DNA of 64,000 bases, taken from assembly GCA_964636125.1 (NCBI GenBank), contig CAZWPX010000021.1:1-64000 (forward strand), written 5' to 3'. Below are positions 1 to 8,972 of the stretch, one piece after another (the first letter of the stretch is position 1; each line of letters starts with the position of its first letter). The translations under genes and the position numbers were made by a program. Source of the DNA: CAJINA01 sp964636125. GTDB lineage: Bacteria; Desulfobacterota; Desulfobacteria; Desulfobacterales; CAJINA01. The notes beneath the pieces are model-generated. The model made no database searches and was not told where the DNA came from. It worked only from the letters and a program-made list of their open reading frames with translations.

Positions 1-39
1 TTTGCAACGCCGCTGATTGAGATGGTTGGGCTTTGAAAA

Positions 40-68
40 TGTGAAGTTATTTTTGTGCGAACCCTAAG
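40..68 (+). repeat. Dispersed intergenic repeat, copy 1
   Basis: A 21-base string (TGTGAAGTTATTTTTGTGCG then A) at 40-60 recurs exactly at 46789-46809, and similarity continues past it (ACCCTAAG here, GCCCTGAG there). It lies just downstream of the stop codon of the acidic repeat gene. Function is unknown; chance identity of 21 bases in 64 kb is very unlikely. Confidence 0.7.
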
Positions 69-71
69 CCC

Positions 72-1593
72 CTATTCAGTGTCCATCAGCAGATCCTTAA
101 GGCGGGCAATTTCAAGGTTGACGGCTTTTTCAACCGCTGTAACCAGAATCTGTTCTATTTTGTCCCCGATGGCCTTTTCAACCACTTTTTCGAGAGCAGC
201 TTCCAGTTGGGCGGGATCGAGGGTAAGGGCTCCAGCAGGTAATTCGGGGGCAACGGTTTCCTCGGCGGCCGGGCGGTCATCCCCGGCTTCATAATTGGCC
301 GCATACAGCTCCTCATCCGCATCTTCGGGCAGCCCTTCATCGTCTTCTTCATCGTCAATGGCCATTCCCAGGGAATCGACGAAATCATCTTCGTCCTCGT
401 AATCATCTTCGATCTCGTCATCAAACTCTTCTTCGTCAAGGCTCACGATCTCGGCCAGCGCATCTTCTTCATCCTCGGCTTCAGCCAGGGGTTCATCGAC
501 AGGCAAGAGCTCTGCCTGAACGTCCGGTTCTTCAAGTTCCGGCAGTTTATCTGCTACGGCTTGTTCCATGGGGGCTGTCTCCGTTTCATCAGCGAGTGTG
601 TCTGCATCCATCAGTGCTTCGTCTGCCAGGTCCTCCACCATGTCATCTACCGGCTCCCCGGCATTGAACGTTTCAGTCAGATCGATCACTTCTTCCGCTT
701 CGGGCGGCTCTTCGACTGCGGGCGGCGGGGTATCGTCTTCCTGGACACTGCTCTCGAGCGTGTCGTTGAGGTCAATTATTTCTAGGTCATTCGCATCTGC
801 CTCAGCGGTTTCAGTCAGCTCAACGATCTGCTCAGTGGTTTCGAAAGCTGCAACCGTCTCGGGTTCCGGGGCTTCAAAGGGTTCGGTCAGTTCAACAACA
901 GGTGCTTCAGGTTCGGGGGCTGCTACCGCTTCAGTGAGATCCACGACCGGCGCTTCGGGTTCCGGGGCCTNNNNNNNNNNNNNNNNNNNNNNNNNNNNNN
1001 NNNNNNNNNNNNNNNNNNNNNNNNNNNNNNNNNNNNNNNNNNNNNNNNNNNNNNNNNNNNNNNNNNNNNNCAACGGGCTCGGTCAGCTCCACCACAGGTG
1101 CTTCCGGTTCGGGGGCTGCCACCGCTTCAGTGAGATCCACGACCGGCGCTTCGGGTTCCGGGGCCTCAACGGGCTCGGTCAGCTCCACCACAGGTGCTTC
1201 CGGTTCGGGGGCTGCCACCGCCTCGGTGAGATCCACGACCTCTGTTTCTGACGCGGGGGTTTCGACTGTCTCGGTGAGGTCCACGACGGATGTCTCGGCG
1301 GCCGGTGCGGGCACTTCCTCGGTCAGGTCCACGACACTTTTGGCGGTTTCCGGTTGGGCAACGGCAGCGGTCAGGTCGATTATCCCCTCACCGGCATCCG
1401 GAGATTCAACCCTGGCCGTGAGATCAATAACCTCGCTCGGCGCCTGCTGATCTGTGACCTTTTCGGTGAGATCGACAATGCCGTCGTTCGTTTCCTGGGC
1501 GGGAACTTTCTGGGTAAGGTCGAGAATTTCATCTTCACCCGACGAGTCCGGCGCAACTTTCGTCAGTTCAATAATTTCATCTTTGTCAGCCAT
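72..1593 (-). CDS. Acidic low-complexity repeat protein with C-terminal helical domain (interrupted by assembly gap)
   Basis: The protein starts MADKDEIIELTK at 1593 and ends LKDLLMDTE at 72. Most of it is a tandem series of short units of the form (I/V)(I/V)DLTE followed by a Pro/Ala/Glu linker; near the gap the units become almost identical (VVDLTEAVAAPEPEAP alternating with VVELTEPVEAPEPEAP). The middle is extremely Asp/Glu rich. The last 50 residues, from LDPAQLEAALEKVV on, look like an amphipathic helix or coiled coil and could oligomerise. There is no signal peptide or membrane segment, so it is probably cytoplasmic. The two sides of the 100-N gap are in different frames, which is expected if the Ns are a placeholder, so I do not call it broken. 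It diverges from rsmE. No enzymatic function is visible; a role as an acidic scaffold is only a guess. Confidence 0.75.
971..1070. other. Assembly gap (100 N)
   Basis: Exactly 100 Ns lie inside the most repetitive part of the acidic repeat gene. The round number and the frame difference across it show a placeholder for a collapsed tandem repeat of unknown length. Confidence 0.98.
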
Positions 1594-1843
1594 GCATCCC
1601 CCAAAACTTGTCGGTGTTCGTCTTGTGGTGAAAGTCTACCAACATACTATAATTTCAATGATATTAGCAGATTTGGTTTTCCAATGTCAAGCCAGTTTAC
1701 CATTTGGCGCGGATTCATGCGAATTATTGTTTTTAACTATACGAAAATAAAAGTAATTTTAGAGGCGCACGAACGCACTCTTTACATATTGGCCTGTGAG
1801 CGGTAAAGTACACGTCACCCATACGAACAAGGTGATAGAGCCC

Positions 1844-2599
1844 ATGCGACGTTTTAAAATTGAGTCCCGGGAGGCCGGGCAGGGGGCACCCGTTGTCCGG
1901 GGGCCGGATGCCAACCATATGATCAACGTGCTGCGCCTTACGGTCGGGGAGCGGGTTGTCCTTTTCGATGGTGCTGGCAGGGAATATGAGGCTGTCATTG
2001 CAAAAATCGCATCCGGGGAAGTCCGGCTGTCCATTGTTGCCTGCCGCCAGTCCCGGTCCGAGTCAACAATTCGAATCACAGTGGCCCAGGGGTTCTTGAA
2101 GGAGAAAAAGATGGACCGGTTGGTCCGTCCGCTTACTGAACTGGGCATCAACCGCTGGATACCCTTTTTTGCGGCGCGTTCGGTATCGCGGCCGGACGCC
2201 AGGAGACTGGCACACCGTGTGACGCGCTGGCAAAAAATTGCCCTGGAATCCCTAAAGCAATGTCGCCGGGGGCGTCCCCCCCTGATCGAGACCGTCGCCG
2301 ATTTTGGACAGATGCTCCGCCATGCCGGTAAAACGGATGTAAAATTAGTCTTTTGGGAAAAAGCCGATACGGCCCTGGTGAAGGCAGCATGTGGTGGTGC
2401 TTCCCGTGACCTTTTTGTCATCCTGGGGCCTGAAGGCGGGCTTACGGCAGAAGAGGTGACCCAGGCCCGGCAGGCTGGATTTCAATCCGTCAGCCTGGGT
2501 CCCCGGATTTTAAGGGCCGAGACGGCAACTGTGGCGGCTGCCACTCTGGTTCAGTACCTGTTTGGGGATTTGGGAAAAGAGGGGGTGCCGGTCTCCTGA
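1844..2599 (+). CDS. rsmE: 16S rRNA (uracil1498-N3)-methyltransferase RsmE
   Basis: A SPOUT-class methyltransferase of 251 residues, the usual RsmE length, that methylates N3 of U1498 in 16S rRNA using S-adenosylmethionine. The N-terminus MRRFKIES matches the family's MRRF start and forms the PUA-like RNA-binding part. The C-terminal trefoil knot shows GPEGG at residues 195-199 and the SLGPRILRAETA motif that binds the cofactor. I chose ATG at 1844 because AAGGTGAT stands seven bases before it; the open frame runs 16 codons further upstream but without homologous sequence. It is divergent from the acidic repeat gene and convergent with the small gene at 2626-2880. Confidence 0.95.
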   Translation: MRRFKIESREAGQGAPVVRGPDANHMINVLRLTVGERVVLFDGAGREYEAVIAKIASGEVRLSIVACRQSRSESTIRITVAQGFLKEKKMDRLVRPLTELGINRWIPFFAARSVSRPDARRLAHRVTRWQKIALESLKQCRRGRPPLIETVADFGQMLRHAGKTDVKLVFWEKADTALVKAACGGASRDLFVILGPEGGLTAEEVTQARQAGFQSVSLGPRILRAETATVAAATLVQYLFGDLGKEGVPVS

Positions 2600-2625
2600 T
2601 TTGATCATACGCTTGCTAGTACAGA

Positions 2626-2880
2626 TCAAATTGCTGCAAATGTGACCCCATCGCGGTTTATGCGGATACTATGTTCGGCGGTGACAATTTTCACCAGGTT
2701 TGTATCCTTGGTTTCCAGCGCATCTTCAATTAAAATCTTATAGACCTTGTCAAAATTATCCGATTCAGCCGCTTTAATCACGAGATCCATGATACCCAGT
2801 TGTTCCAGGTATTCTCTGGAGACAAAAACCTCGGACACACCGTGTTTTACCAATGGGAACGATTCACTTTTTACGGCCAT
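2626..2880 (-). CDS. Small protein of unknown function (84 aa)
   Basis: A small soluble protein, MAVKSESFPLVKHG at the start and VTFAAI at the end, without cysteines or membrane segments. The predicted pattern is a mix of helix and strand (VSEVFVSREYLEQLG; LVKIVTAEHSIRI). The start at ATG 2880 is supported by GGGAGG five to six bases upstream; the frame can also be opened by a TTG one codon earlier, which I reject. I do not recognise the family. It stands alone, convergent with rsmE. Confidence 0.75.
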   Translation of the reverse strand: MAVKSESFPLVKHGVSEVFVSREYLEQLGIMDLVIKAAESDNFDKVYKILIEDALETKDTNLVKIVTAEHSIRINRDGVTFAAI

Positions 2881-3040
2881 CAAACCCTCCCAAGTTTTAT
2901 TTTAGATTTACTATACCACAAAATATGAGGGTTTTGGAAACCAAATTTAAGTTCACAAATAGCGGTGAGAGCAAGGTTTCGGCAGGCCGGATTCAAATCC
3001 TGACCCGCGGGCCAGGATCTGTCACACGGAGGCCTGGTTG

Positions 3041-3127
3041 TTATTGATCAGTACAGCAAGACACCTGTGAAGTGCCACCCGCGCTCTGACCGGTTGCGGA
3101 ACCGTAATCCGGGGCCAGTTTTTTCAT
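3041..3127 (-). other. Possible 28-aa ORF in frame behind the ABC ATPase stop codon
   Basis: After the TAG stop of the ABC ATPase the same frame stays open for 44 more codons and ends TSQVSCCTDQ; the first ATG in it gives a 28-residue peptide. The Cys-Cys end echoes the cysteine-rich protein at the other end of the operon. There is no Shine-Dalgarno before the ATG, and a 44-codon open stretch can occur by chance, so this may be a gene remnant or nothing. Confidence 0.2.
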
Positions 3128-3175
3128 GGAAATGACAAACTGAATGTAATTCTGGTTGAACTCACCTTTCAGATT

Positions 3176-3862
3176 CTAGTTCATGTTTACATGCTCTGCA
3201 TCTATTTTTCCATCGGATACCACGATTAACCGGTCTGCGTACAAGGAACATTCCCGACTGTGGGTAACCATAACAATGGTCGTCCCCGCCCGGTTCAGTT
3301 TCTGCAGCAGCACCATGATTTCGCGGCTGGTGCGGGTATCCAGGTTGCCGGTGGGTTCATCCGCCAGGATGATCGGCGGCTGGTTGACGATGGCCCGGGC
3401 AATGGCTACCCGCTCTTTCTCTCCCCCGGATATCTGACTGGGGAGCCGGTCAGCCTTATCGGCCAGGCCCACATTTTCAAGCGCTTTTAAAGCCAGGGAC
3501 CGTTTTGCCTGCCGGCTGATTTTCTTCGCCGTCAGCGGCAGCAGGACATTTTCATTCACGGTCAGGTAGGGCATCAGGTGAAAGCTCTGGAAAACGAAGC
3601 CCAGGAACTCTCTGCGGAAATCGGCCCGCTGCTCAGCTCCCAGACTATATACGTCGATGTCATCTACAAGGTAGCGGCCGGTAGTCGGCTCGTTCATGGC
3701 ACCCAGGATTGATAACAAGGTGGATTTGCCAGCGCCGGATTCGCCCATGATGCCCACAAATTCTCCCAGTTCAACTGAGAAATTGACATCGGACAGGGCC
3801 TCAACCGCCGCTTCACCGGTACCGTACTGCCGGGACAGGTTTGTGCTTGCAATGTAACTCAT
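3176..3862 (-). CDS. ABC transporter ATPase, MacB/LolD type
   Basis: A 228-residue ATPase that would energise the FtsX-type permease encoded just upstream. Walker A is GESGAGKST at about residues 40-48, the Q-loop is in FVFQSFHLMPYLTV, the signature is SGGEKERVAIARA, and Walker B is IILADEPTGNLD, followed by the H-loop in VMVTHSREC. Length and motifs are typical of the MacB/LolD subfamily, which drives mechanical work of the partner rather than classic import. It is the last gene of the operon DUF2318 - permease - ATPase, with 21 bases after the permease stop. In Campylobacter and other Proteobacteria this trio accompanies the FTR1/P19 iron uptake system, so metal handling is the best guess, but no FTR1 is present here. 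Confidence 0.9.
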   Translation of the reverse strand: MSYIASTNLSRQYGTGEAAVEALSDVNFSVELGEFVGIMGESGAGKSTLLSILGAMNEPTTGRYLVDDIDVYSLGAEQRADFRREFLGFVFQSFHLMPYLTVNENVLLPLTAKKISRQAKRSLALKALENVGLADKADRLPSQISGGEKERVAIARAIVNQPPIILADEPTGNLDTRTSREIMVLLQKLNRAGTTIVMVTHSRECSLYADRLIVVSDGKIDAEHVNMN

Positions 3863-3883
3863 AAATTCTCCTGTGTCTGGCCC

Positions 3884-5041
3884 TCAAAGTGAATGCAGGG
3901 CCTCGTTCGGGTCCAAGCGTGATGCCATCAGCGCCGGGTAAGCACTTGCCAGCAGGCCCAGGCAGATCGCCAAAGCTACCGACCCGCCAAACAAGGTCGA
4001 ACTCAGGGGCACCGTGGTTGTTGCGCTATCCATAAAAAATCGGAAAAACAGCCAGGCCCCGCCAAAACCGGTTACATACCCCAGTAATCCTGCCAGAGCC
4101 GAAATGAAGATTGCTTCGATAAAAATGATCTTCATGATGTGGTTCTTGCGAAATCCGATGGCCCGGAAAATACCGATCTCACCAGTTCTCTCCCGGACAC
4201 TGCCCATCATGGTGACCAGGACTACCAGGCTGCCCACCAGGAGAACCACGGCACTGGTACCGTATGAGAACTCTTTAAATCGATCGAGGGTTTCCATGCG
4301 TCCTTTTACTACCTGCTGAATTGCCATAACCCTGGCGCCGGGCAGCACGCCGGATATCTGGCGAACCATTTCGGTTATGGGGCAGGCGCCGCAGAGGGCT
4401 GCAATTTCAACCATGGAGACAAGCCCGGTTTTGTTGAGCAGGGCCTGGGCGGTTTCAATCCTGGAGAAAATCAGGTGGTCATCCTGGGAGCCGGTCGGCG
4501 CCAGTACCCCGGATACCGTGTAAGGCGTGCCCTTGAGGGTGAGTTTGCGGTGAAGGGCTGTGTCGAGAATACGGGCGGCTTCACTGCCAATCACGAATTC
4601 ATTGCCCCCCGGGGCCGTGCCATTGATTTTCCACCAGGGTTTCAAAATCTGTGAGGCCCCGAAATCGACGCCGGCCAGCAGTACCCTTTTTCCCTGGATA
4701 TCAATCCCGCCCAACACCATGGGACCCATGGCCGCCACATTGGCCGCGTTCTTTATTTTGCCTATCCCGGCGAGGTCGGCCTGGTTGATCTCCTGCATTT
4801 CGAAAGAGATACCGCCCAGTGAAAGACCGCCATAAGAGAGCGGCAGGGTGTCGGTTTTAGGGACCACCAGGATATTGGCCCCGTACTTTTCCAGTTTATG
4901 GTTGATGTCGGCGGTCATGGCCCGGGTGAAACTGATCAGGGCCACCACAGTGGCCACACCGATCATAAGACCCGCCAGGATAAACGCAGCCTTGGCCTTG
5001 CGCCGCGACATATTTTTGATTGCAATCTCAGTGAGTGTCAT
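3884..5041 (-). CDS. FtsX-like ABC permease with MacB-type periplasmic domain
   Basis: A 385-residue inner-membrane protein. One membrane helix near the N-terminus (AAFILAGLMIGVATVVALI) is followed by a periplasmic MacB_PCD-like domain of about 200 residues, then three C-terminal helices with the FtsX signature around GEIGIFRAIGFRKNHI. The periplasmic part holds CGAC at roughly residues 222-225, which could bind metal or form a disulfide. It is the partner of the ATPase downstream and starts two bases after the stop of the DUF2318 gene, so the three are translated together. Family members of this arrangement belong to iron-responsive clusters; substrate here is inferred. Confidence 0.9.
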   Translation of the reverse strand: MTLTEIAIKNMSRRKAKAAFILAGLMIGVATVVALISFTRAMTADINHKLEKYGANILVVPKTDTLPLSYGGLSLGGISFEMQEINQADLAGIGKIKNAANVAAMGPMVLGGIDIQGKRVLLAGVDFGASQILKPWWKINGTAPGGNEFVIGSEAARILDTALHRKLTLKGTPYTVSGVLAPTGSQDDHLIFSRIETAQALLNKTGLVSMVEIAALCGACPITEMVRQISGVLPGARVMAIQQVVKGRMETLDRFKEFSYGTSAVVLLVGSLVVLVTMMGSVRERTGEIGIFRAIGFRKNHIMKIIFIEAIFISALAGLLGYVTGFGGAWLFFRFFMDSATTTVPLSSTLFGGSVALAICLGLLASAYPALMASRLDPNEALHSL

Positions 5042-5043
5042 GA

Positions 5044-5613
5044 TCAGGCCTTTTTTGAGAAATTGAAATATTGGCGTCCTTCCAGTAAATCGGCTTTCTG
5101 AATGATCAGGCGCTCATTCTCGATGCGTCGATTCAGGGGGGCGGGGTTGCAGCCGCCTTTTACTTCATTGATGCGGCCCGAATCAAATTTGCGGCCGCAG
5201 TTGCGGCAGATCATCTGGTCCCCTTGCTGGACATAGCCCTTGCCGGCCGGCCAGCAGACATCACAGGCGTCAAATGCGGCCCGAATGGTGCCATCTGAAC
5301 TCTTTAGAATGAAATAGCTGATGGTGTGGTTTCCGGCCACATATTGAAAATGGCGCGCTTTGCCATCGTCGAAGAGATCTACGGCATATTCAACAGTTTC
5401 TGCCAGGGTGGTTGAACCTGCCTGCTCCGTTGCAACTTGGTTTCCCTTGTCGAAGGGCACCAGGGTGTACAGTGACGCCCCGGCCGCTATAAATACAGCG
5501 CATAGCGCCACGGCAATCAAAGGGAGTTTGGAACTCTTTTTTTCGTTCAAGATTGCTGCTTTCTTGGCGGATTGAATTTCTTCACTGGTCAACTTCTTTT
5601 TCCTTTTGGACAT
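5044..5613 (-). CDS. DUF2318 membrane-anchored Fe-S-like protein
   Basis: A 189-residue protein with a charged N-terminus, one membrane anchor (LIAVALCAVFIAAGASLYTL, about residues 29-48) and an extracytoplasmic DUF2318 domain. The domain shows CDVC and CRNC pairs plus a later GGCNP cysteine, the expected metal-binding set of the family. Relatives are found next to FtsX permeases and ATPases in FTR1/P19 iron-transport loci, where a redox role on the periplasmic side is proposed. Start at ATG 5613 fits AGGAGA six bases before it; an ATG six codons upstream is less well placed. It is the first gene of a three-gene operon. Confidence 0.87.
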   Translation of the reverse strand: MSKRKKKLTSEEIQSAKKAAILNEKKSSKLPLIAVALCAVFIAAGASLYTLVPFDKGNQVATEQAGSTTLAETVEYAVDLFDDGKARHFQYVAGNHTISYFILKSSDGTIRAAFDACDVCWPAGKGYVQQGDQMICRNCGRKFDSGRINEVKGGCNPAPLNRRIENERLIIQKADLLEGRQYFNFSKKA

Positions 5614-5825
5614 GATGTCTCTCCTGTGCATGTTATCAAGTGTCTGCCACCGTCAGCGTGCTATTGGTAGAGGTGTACAGAGTCTGGGGGGCTGTTTTAA
5701 TTATAGTGTGAGGTTGTCCATCTGCAGGTGCAGGCCCCTGATGTTAAAGGCAAGGGGTTGCATCCAGACGCAACAATCCACGGCCGGGTTGCAGAACCGG
5801 CGTTGGTTTGACTAGGCGCAGGGGA

Positions 5826-6239
5826 TCAACAGAGAAAGGATTGGTTCACCAGGTAAATGGGCCCGGACCTCAGCCGGATGTCTGATCTGGATGATGATGC
5901 GAAGGCGTTGCGGTTACCCTTATCCGTACCTCCAGGCAAACCGGCCAAGGCTAACCCGGATGCCTGGTCATCGAAGGCAAGGCTGACATGGGGTATTGCA
6001 TAGACCTGCCCGACCCGGTCGTTCTCGGATTGAAAGCTGCAGGTGCACGCTGTTTGAACAGGGCAGCAGCCTTCCGGCACCATTGTGGCATCGGCTTGCA
6101 GCGGGTGTTGCGGCGAAGGCTCCCCACAATTTCCACAGCAGGCGTGGCCGGCCAGGGCCGGAGCGCCTGTCAGGGCCGCGAGGAAGCAGAGCAGCACGGA
6201 CAGGGCAAGGTGTTTTCGATGTTTACGATAGTATTTCAT
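5826..6239 (-). CDS. Exported cysteine-rich protein, possible metal binder
   Basis: 137 residues with a clear signal peptide ending ALTGAPALAG. The mature N-terminus is rich in cysteine: HACCGNCG, then GCCPVQTACTC within about 35 residues. The remainder is low in recognisable motifs and ends NQSFLC. Secreted small proteins with paired cysteines like these often go with copper or other thiophilic metals. It lies upstream of the DUF2318-FtsX-ABC operon on the same strand with about 210 bases between, so it may belong to the same metal-response group. No family name can be given. Confidence 0.7.
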   Translation of the reverse strand: MKYYRKHRKHLALSVLLCFLAALTGAPALAGHACCGNCGEPSPQHPLQADATMVPEGCCPVQTACTCSFQSENDRVGQVYAIPHVSLAFDDQASGLALAGLPGGTDKGNRNAFASSSRSDIRLRSGPIYLVNQSFLC

Positions 6240-6568
6240 GGTGTCTGTTTTTATCTAAATCCTGCCTGAAAGATAAAATTGATTTATTCATCTGTCAAGC
6301 CTAAAGTGTACAAGTGTTTAAGTATTAGTAATATTGGAAAATTTTATGATATTTTAACCATGATGAAATGGTTGTGGAGTGCCACGCAGTGGCACTTAAG
6401 GTGCCCTGATTATTGATCTTCCCGGCTACTTGGCGCAAGATAGGATTGGTTTTTCGTTTCAACATTTAAGGTCATGTGAGTCACTTCACGCGGGCCGGTT
6501 TCGTTGACCAAGCTTATTTGTGGGCAACCCTTCAGAATTTTGCACCATTTATTGCTCCCCGACAGGTC
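6240..6568. other. Intergenic stretch with one strong hairpin
   Basis: No gene seen. AGTGCCAC-GCA-GTGGCACT at 6378-6396 forms an eight-pair stem with a three-base loop but has no T-run on either side. Around 6273-6293 an AT-rich GATAAAATTGATTTATTC segment upstream of the cysteine-rich gene has a loose resemblance to a Fur box; I would not call it one. Confidence 0.5.
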
Positions 6569-7090
6569 CTACAGGGAGCCATCCAGTTCAGCTGCCACAT
6601 CCCTGCCGCAGGCCCGGCAGCGCTGCGCACCTCTGAACAGCGGGTTCCCACAACCCGAGCAATGATAACGGGTACATTCTGCCCGGGCCCATTCGACGCT
6701 GCCTTGCGCTTCGCCGTGAGCGGCCACCTTCTCCCTCCACAGGGGAATTGCCCGTTTCATGACGCGCTTTCCAGTGGCCAGGCCAAAGTTTTCCACCCGA
6801 TCACAGGGCCAGTCCTGGCATTGGTGACACGAGGTGTAGCCTTTCTCCCGGATACAATTGCGCAGGTCGCAATGCTGGCAATAGAGATAGAGCCTGGCCG
6901 GCGGGTCAGGCTGCATGCACCCCCGGCATTCGGTTTCTTCCGGCCGGGTGCCGTACAGGCCGCCCATGACGGCTTTGAATTTCTCATTTTTATCCCGGGT
7001 GGCGATGTAAACCCCGCAAGTCCCGCAATAGAGCCCGCAGGGCGCCATCAGTTCCCTGTTTTCAAATTCTTCTTCTGACCAGCCTTTCAT
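6569..7090 (-). CDS. DUF3795 cysteine-rich zinc-binding-like protein
   Basis: 173 residues from ATG 7090, which has AGGAG six bases upstream; an upstream in-frame ATG at 7117 lacks a good site. The first half has the DUF3795 pattern APCGLYCGTCGVY, CRGCM, CQHCDLRNC and CHQCQDWPC. The C-terminus adds a second zinc-ribbon CSGCGNPLFRG...CRACG. The family is common in anaerobes, thought to bind metal, and has no established activity. It follows the YbjQ-like gene on the same strand with 23 bases between, suggesting co-transcription. Confidence 0.85.
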   Translation of the reverse strand: MKGWSEEEFENRELMAPCGLYCGTCGVYIATRDKNEKFKAVMGGLYGTRPEETECRGCMQPDPPARLYLYCQHCDLRNCIREKGYTSCHQCQDWPCDRVENFGLATGKRVMKRAIPLWREKVAAHGEAQGSVEWARAECTRYHCSGCGNPLFRGAQRCRACGRDVAAELDGSL

Positions 7091-7113
7091 AGGATCTCCT
7101 TTTAAACGCTGTA

Positions 7114-7683
7114 TCATTGTGCATTCTGGCGAGTAAATTTGACGGCGGTGCCATACACCAGCAACTCTGCTGCGCTACCGACCACACTGGTTGTTGTGTA
7201 ACGCACATTGATGACGGCGTCGGCCCCCATTCGGGCAGCCATGGCCGTCATCCGTGCGGCCGCTGTCGTACGGGCGCTGCCCATCATCCGGGTGTATTCA
7301 ATCAATTCACCGCCAAGTATCAGCCTGGCAAGGGCCGACAGATCCTTTCCCAGCCAGACCGCAAAAACCGTGTGCCCCTGTACCAGGCCCAGAACCTGGG
7401 CAATGTCTTGACCGGGTATGTTGTCTGAGTTCAGCAGCAACACCTGGTGATCGGTTTCAGGCGATGCCGGATCCTGGCTGGCCGCGCCGGATATCACCGA
7501 TTCAAAAGAGAGAGTGCCCAGCACCACGAGGATGCCTCCCAGCAGGCAGAAACAGGCAATCCGCAGCCACCAGGGAACCACCGGATTTTCGGCCACCATT
7601 ACATACCAGGGTATCCCGGCAAATACCGCGGTAAACAAACCGAAAATGAAAGCCAGCGAGCCAGCATGGCGCAGTAATTTCAT
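7114..7683 (-). CDS. Membrane-anchored YbjQ/UPF0145 domain protein
   Basis: 189 residues. Two hydrophobic segments (about residues 8-30 and 38-60) precede a complete YbjQ (UPF0145, heavy-metal-binding-like) domain from about residue 85: NIPGQDIAQVLGLVQGHTVFA, GGELIEYTRMM, and ARMGADAVINVRY near the C-terminus. Typical YbjQ proteins are about 105 residues and soluble, so this version carries an added membrane anchor. The domain assembles as a pentamer in solved members; function is unknown. Likely first gene of a pair with the DUF3795 gene. Confidence 0.85.
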   Translation of the reverse strand: MKLLRHAGSLAFIFGLFTAVFAGIPWYVMVAENPVVPWWLRIACFCLLGGILVVLGTLSFESVISGAASQDPASPETDHQVLLLNSDNIPGQDIAQVLGLVQGHTVFAVWLGKDLSALARLILGGELIEYTRMMGSARTTAAARMTAMAARMGADAVINVRYTTTSVVGSAAELLVYGTAVKFTRQNAQ

Positions 7684-7928
7684 TGCTCCCCCTAATTATT
7701 GGCGGTTATGGATGCTCAAAAGTTTATCCAGGGCAGGCGCGGGACAGGCTATCGACTGTAAGATGCATTGTTTGAGAATGTTAACATGTAAAGCTCGGTA
7801 TTGTCAGTAATATATTTGAAAGCTTGCCGGATAAGCATGAAAAATGATAGTAGACGAGGCCTTGCAGGGCGCAAACAGCCCGGGCTGCATACAGACCGTC
7901 AGAAGCTGGTTCAGAACAGGATTTTCAT

Positions 7929-8813
7929 TTGGAAACGCAACCCAAAATCAAGCTCGATGCCAACGTGGCCGGACCGCTGTTTATGCTGTCAGCCGCGCTG
8001 CTTTTCACCGCGTTGAACCTGTTTGTGAAACTGCTTGGACCCCAGTTTAACGTCTGGCATATCGGTTTTTTCAGGTTTTTCGGCGGGGTTGTTGTACTGC
8101 TGGCCGTCTTTGGGCGCCACAAGAATCCTTACCGGGGGCACAATACCCGTCTTCTAATTATCCGGGGTTGCGTCGGGTCCATCGCATTCATATCGGTTAT
8201 AACGGCTATTCGGCTGCTGCCCGTTTCGACGGCGCTGGTGATATTTTATTCCTTTCCCGCCTTTGCGGCCATCGCCTCTTATTTTATTTACGGCGAGCGG
8301 ATCGGAAAACTTGAAGTCGCCTGTATCGCCCTGGTCATGGCCGGGGTCGGAATCCTGTTCGATTTCGACCTCGCGGGCGGTGTTTTTGGGCAGGCCATCG
8401 CTTTGGTGGGTGGTATCTTCGCGGGAATCACGGTCACCCTGATCAGGTCGTTGCGGGAGAAGAACGGGCCGGTCATTATCTATCTTTATTTTTGCACTAT
8501 GGGTGCCCTGGTGACGATGCCGATGTTTGTCAAGCACCCTGTATATCCTGCCAATGCAGTGGAGTGGGTGATGATCCTGGGGATCATTTTCTCCTCCGTG
8601 ATGGCCCAGCTGTTGATGAACCAGGGGTTTTTCTACTGCCGGGGCTGGGAAGGTGGTGTCTTTATGTCCAGTGAGGTCATTTTTACCGCGGTGGTGGGGA
8701 TCGTGTTTCTCGATGACCCGGCGACGCCGCGTTTCTGGATCGGCGGTCTATTGATCCTCGGCAGCGTTGTGGCCCTGAACCGCCTGAAAGCAGGGCAGGA
8801 AAGCACCACCTGA
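7929..8813 (+). CDS. EamA/DMT-superfamily membrane transporter
   Basis: 294 residues with about ten membrane helices in two EamA repeats; each repeat ends with the usual pattern (for example SYFIYGERIGKLEVACIA in the first and VVGIVFLDDPATPRFWIG in the second). DMT proteins export or exchange small metabolites; the substrate cannot be told. The first usable codon is TTG at 7929, with AACAGGA upstream; no ATG exists before the first helix, so a TTG start is likely. It reads away from the YbjQ-like gene. Confidence 0.88.
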   Translation: METQPKIKLDANVAGPLFMLSAALLFTALNLFVKLLGPQFNVWHIGFFRFFGGVVVLLAVFGRHKNPYRGHNTRLLIIRGCVGSIAFISVITAIRLLPVSTALVIFYSFPAFAAIASYFIYGERIGKLEVACIALVMAGVGILFDFDLAGGVFGQAIALVGGIFAGITVTLIRSLREKNGPVIIYLYFCTMGALVTMPMFVKHPVYPANAVEWVMILGIIFSSVMAQLLMNQGFFYCRGWEGGVFMSSEVIFTAVVGIVFLDDPATPRFWIGGLLILGSVVALNRLKAGQESTT

Positions 8814-8915
8814 GCTATATTTTGCCTTTAGAATCTGGTCCTCAGGGTCAGATCAGTGATAGTTGGCTAAGCCCTGCAGATTAGATCATTTTAGGTCACT
8901 TCAAACTTATAAGTT

Positions 8916-8972
8916 TTGGGTTGCCAGTCCCTTTCCCCGTGAGAAGCCGGGATCTGCGACAGGGCAACCCAA
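8916..8972 (+). promoter_or_regulatory. Long-range hairpin, possible structured leader of the thioesterase gene
   Basis: TTGGGTTGCC (8916-8925) and GGCAACCCAA (8963-8972) are perfect ten-base inverted repeats 37 bases apart; a second hairpin TGGCC-TTCAG-GGCCA follows at about 8977-8991. The thioesterase start is at 9027. There is no U-tract, so it is not a classic terminator for the transporter gene. A cis-acting RNA is possible but unproven. Confidence 0.4.

Noticed and set aside
971..1070. Frameshift in the acidic repeat gene
   Set aside because: The frame difference is due to a 100-N placeholder of unknown true length.
568..1251. Ser/Thr-rich ORF opposite the acidic repeat gene
   Set aside because: It is the antisense of the DLTE repeats and has no start site or known domain.
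3041..3178. Read-through of the ABC ATPase TAG stop (pyrrolysine-like)
   Set aside because: The ATPase has its normal family length at the TAG, the extension is only 44 codons, and no downstream element supports recoding.
6273..6293. Fur box upstream of the cysteine-rich gene
   Set aside because: Only partial match to GATAATGATAATCATTATC; AT-rich background makes it weak.
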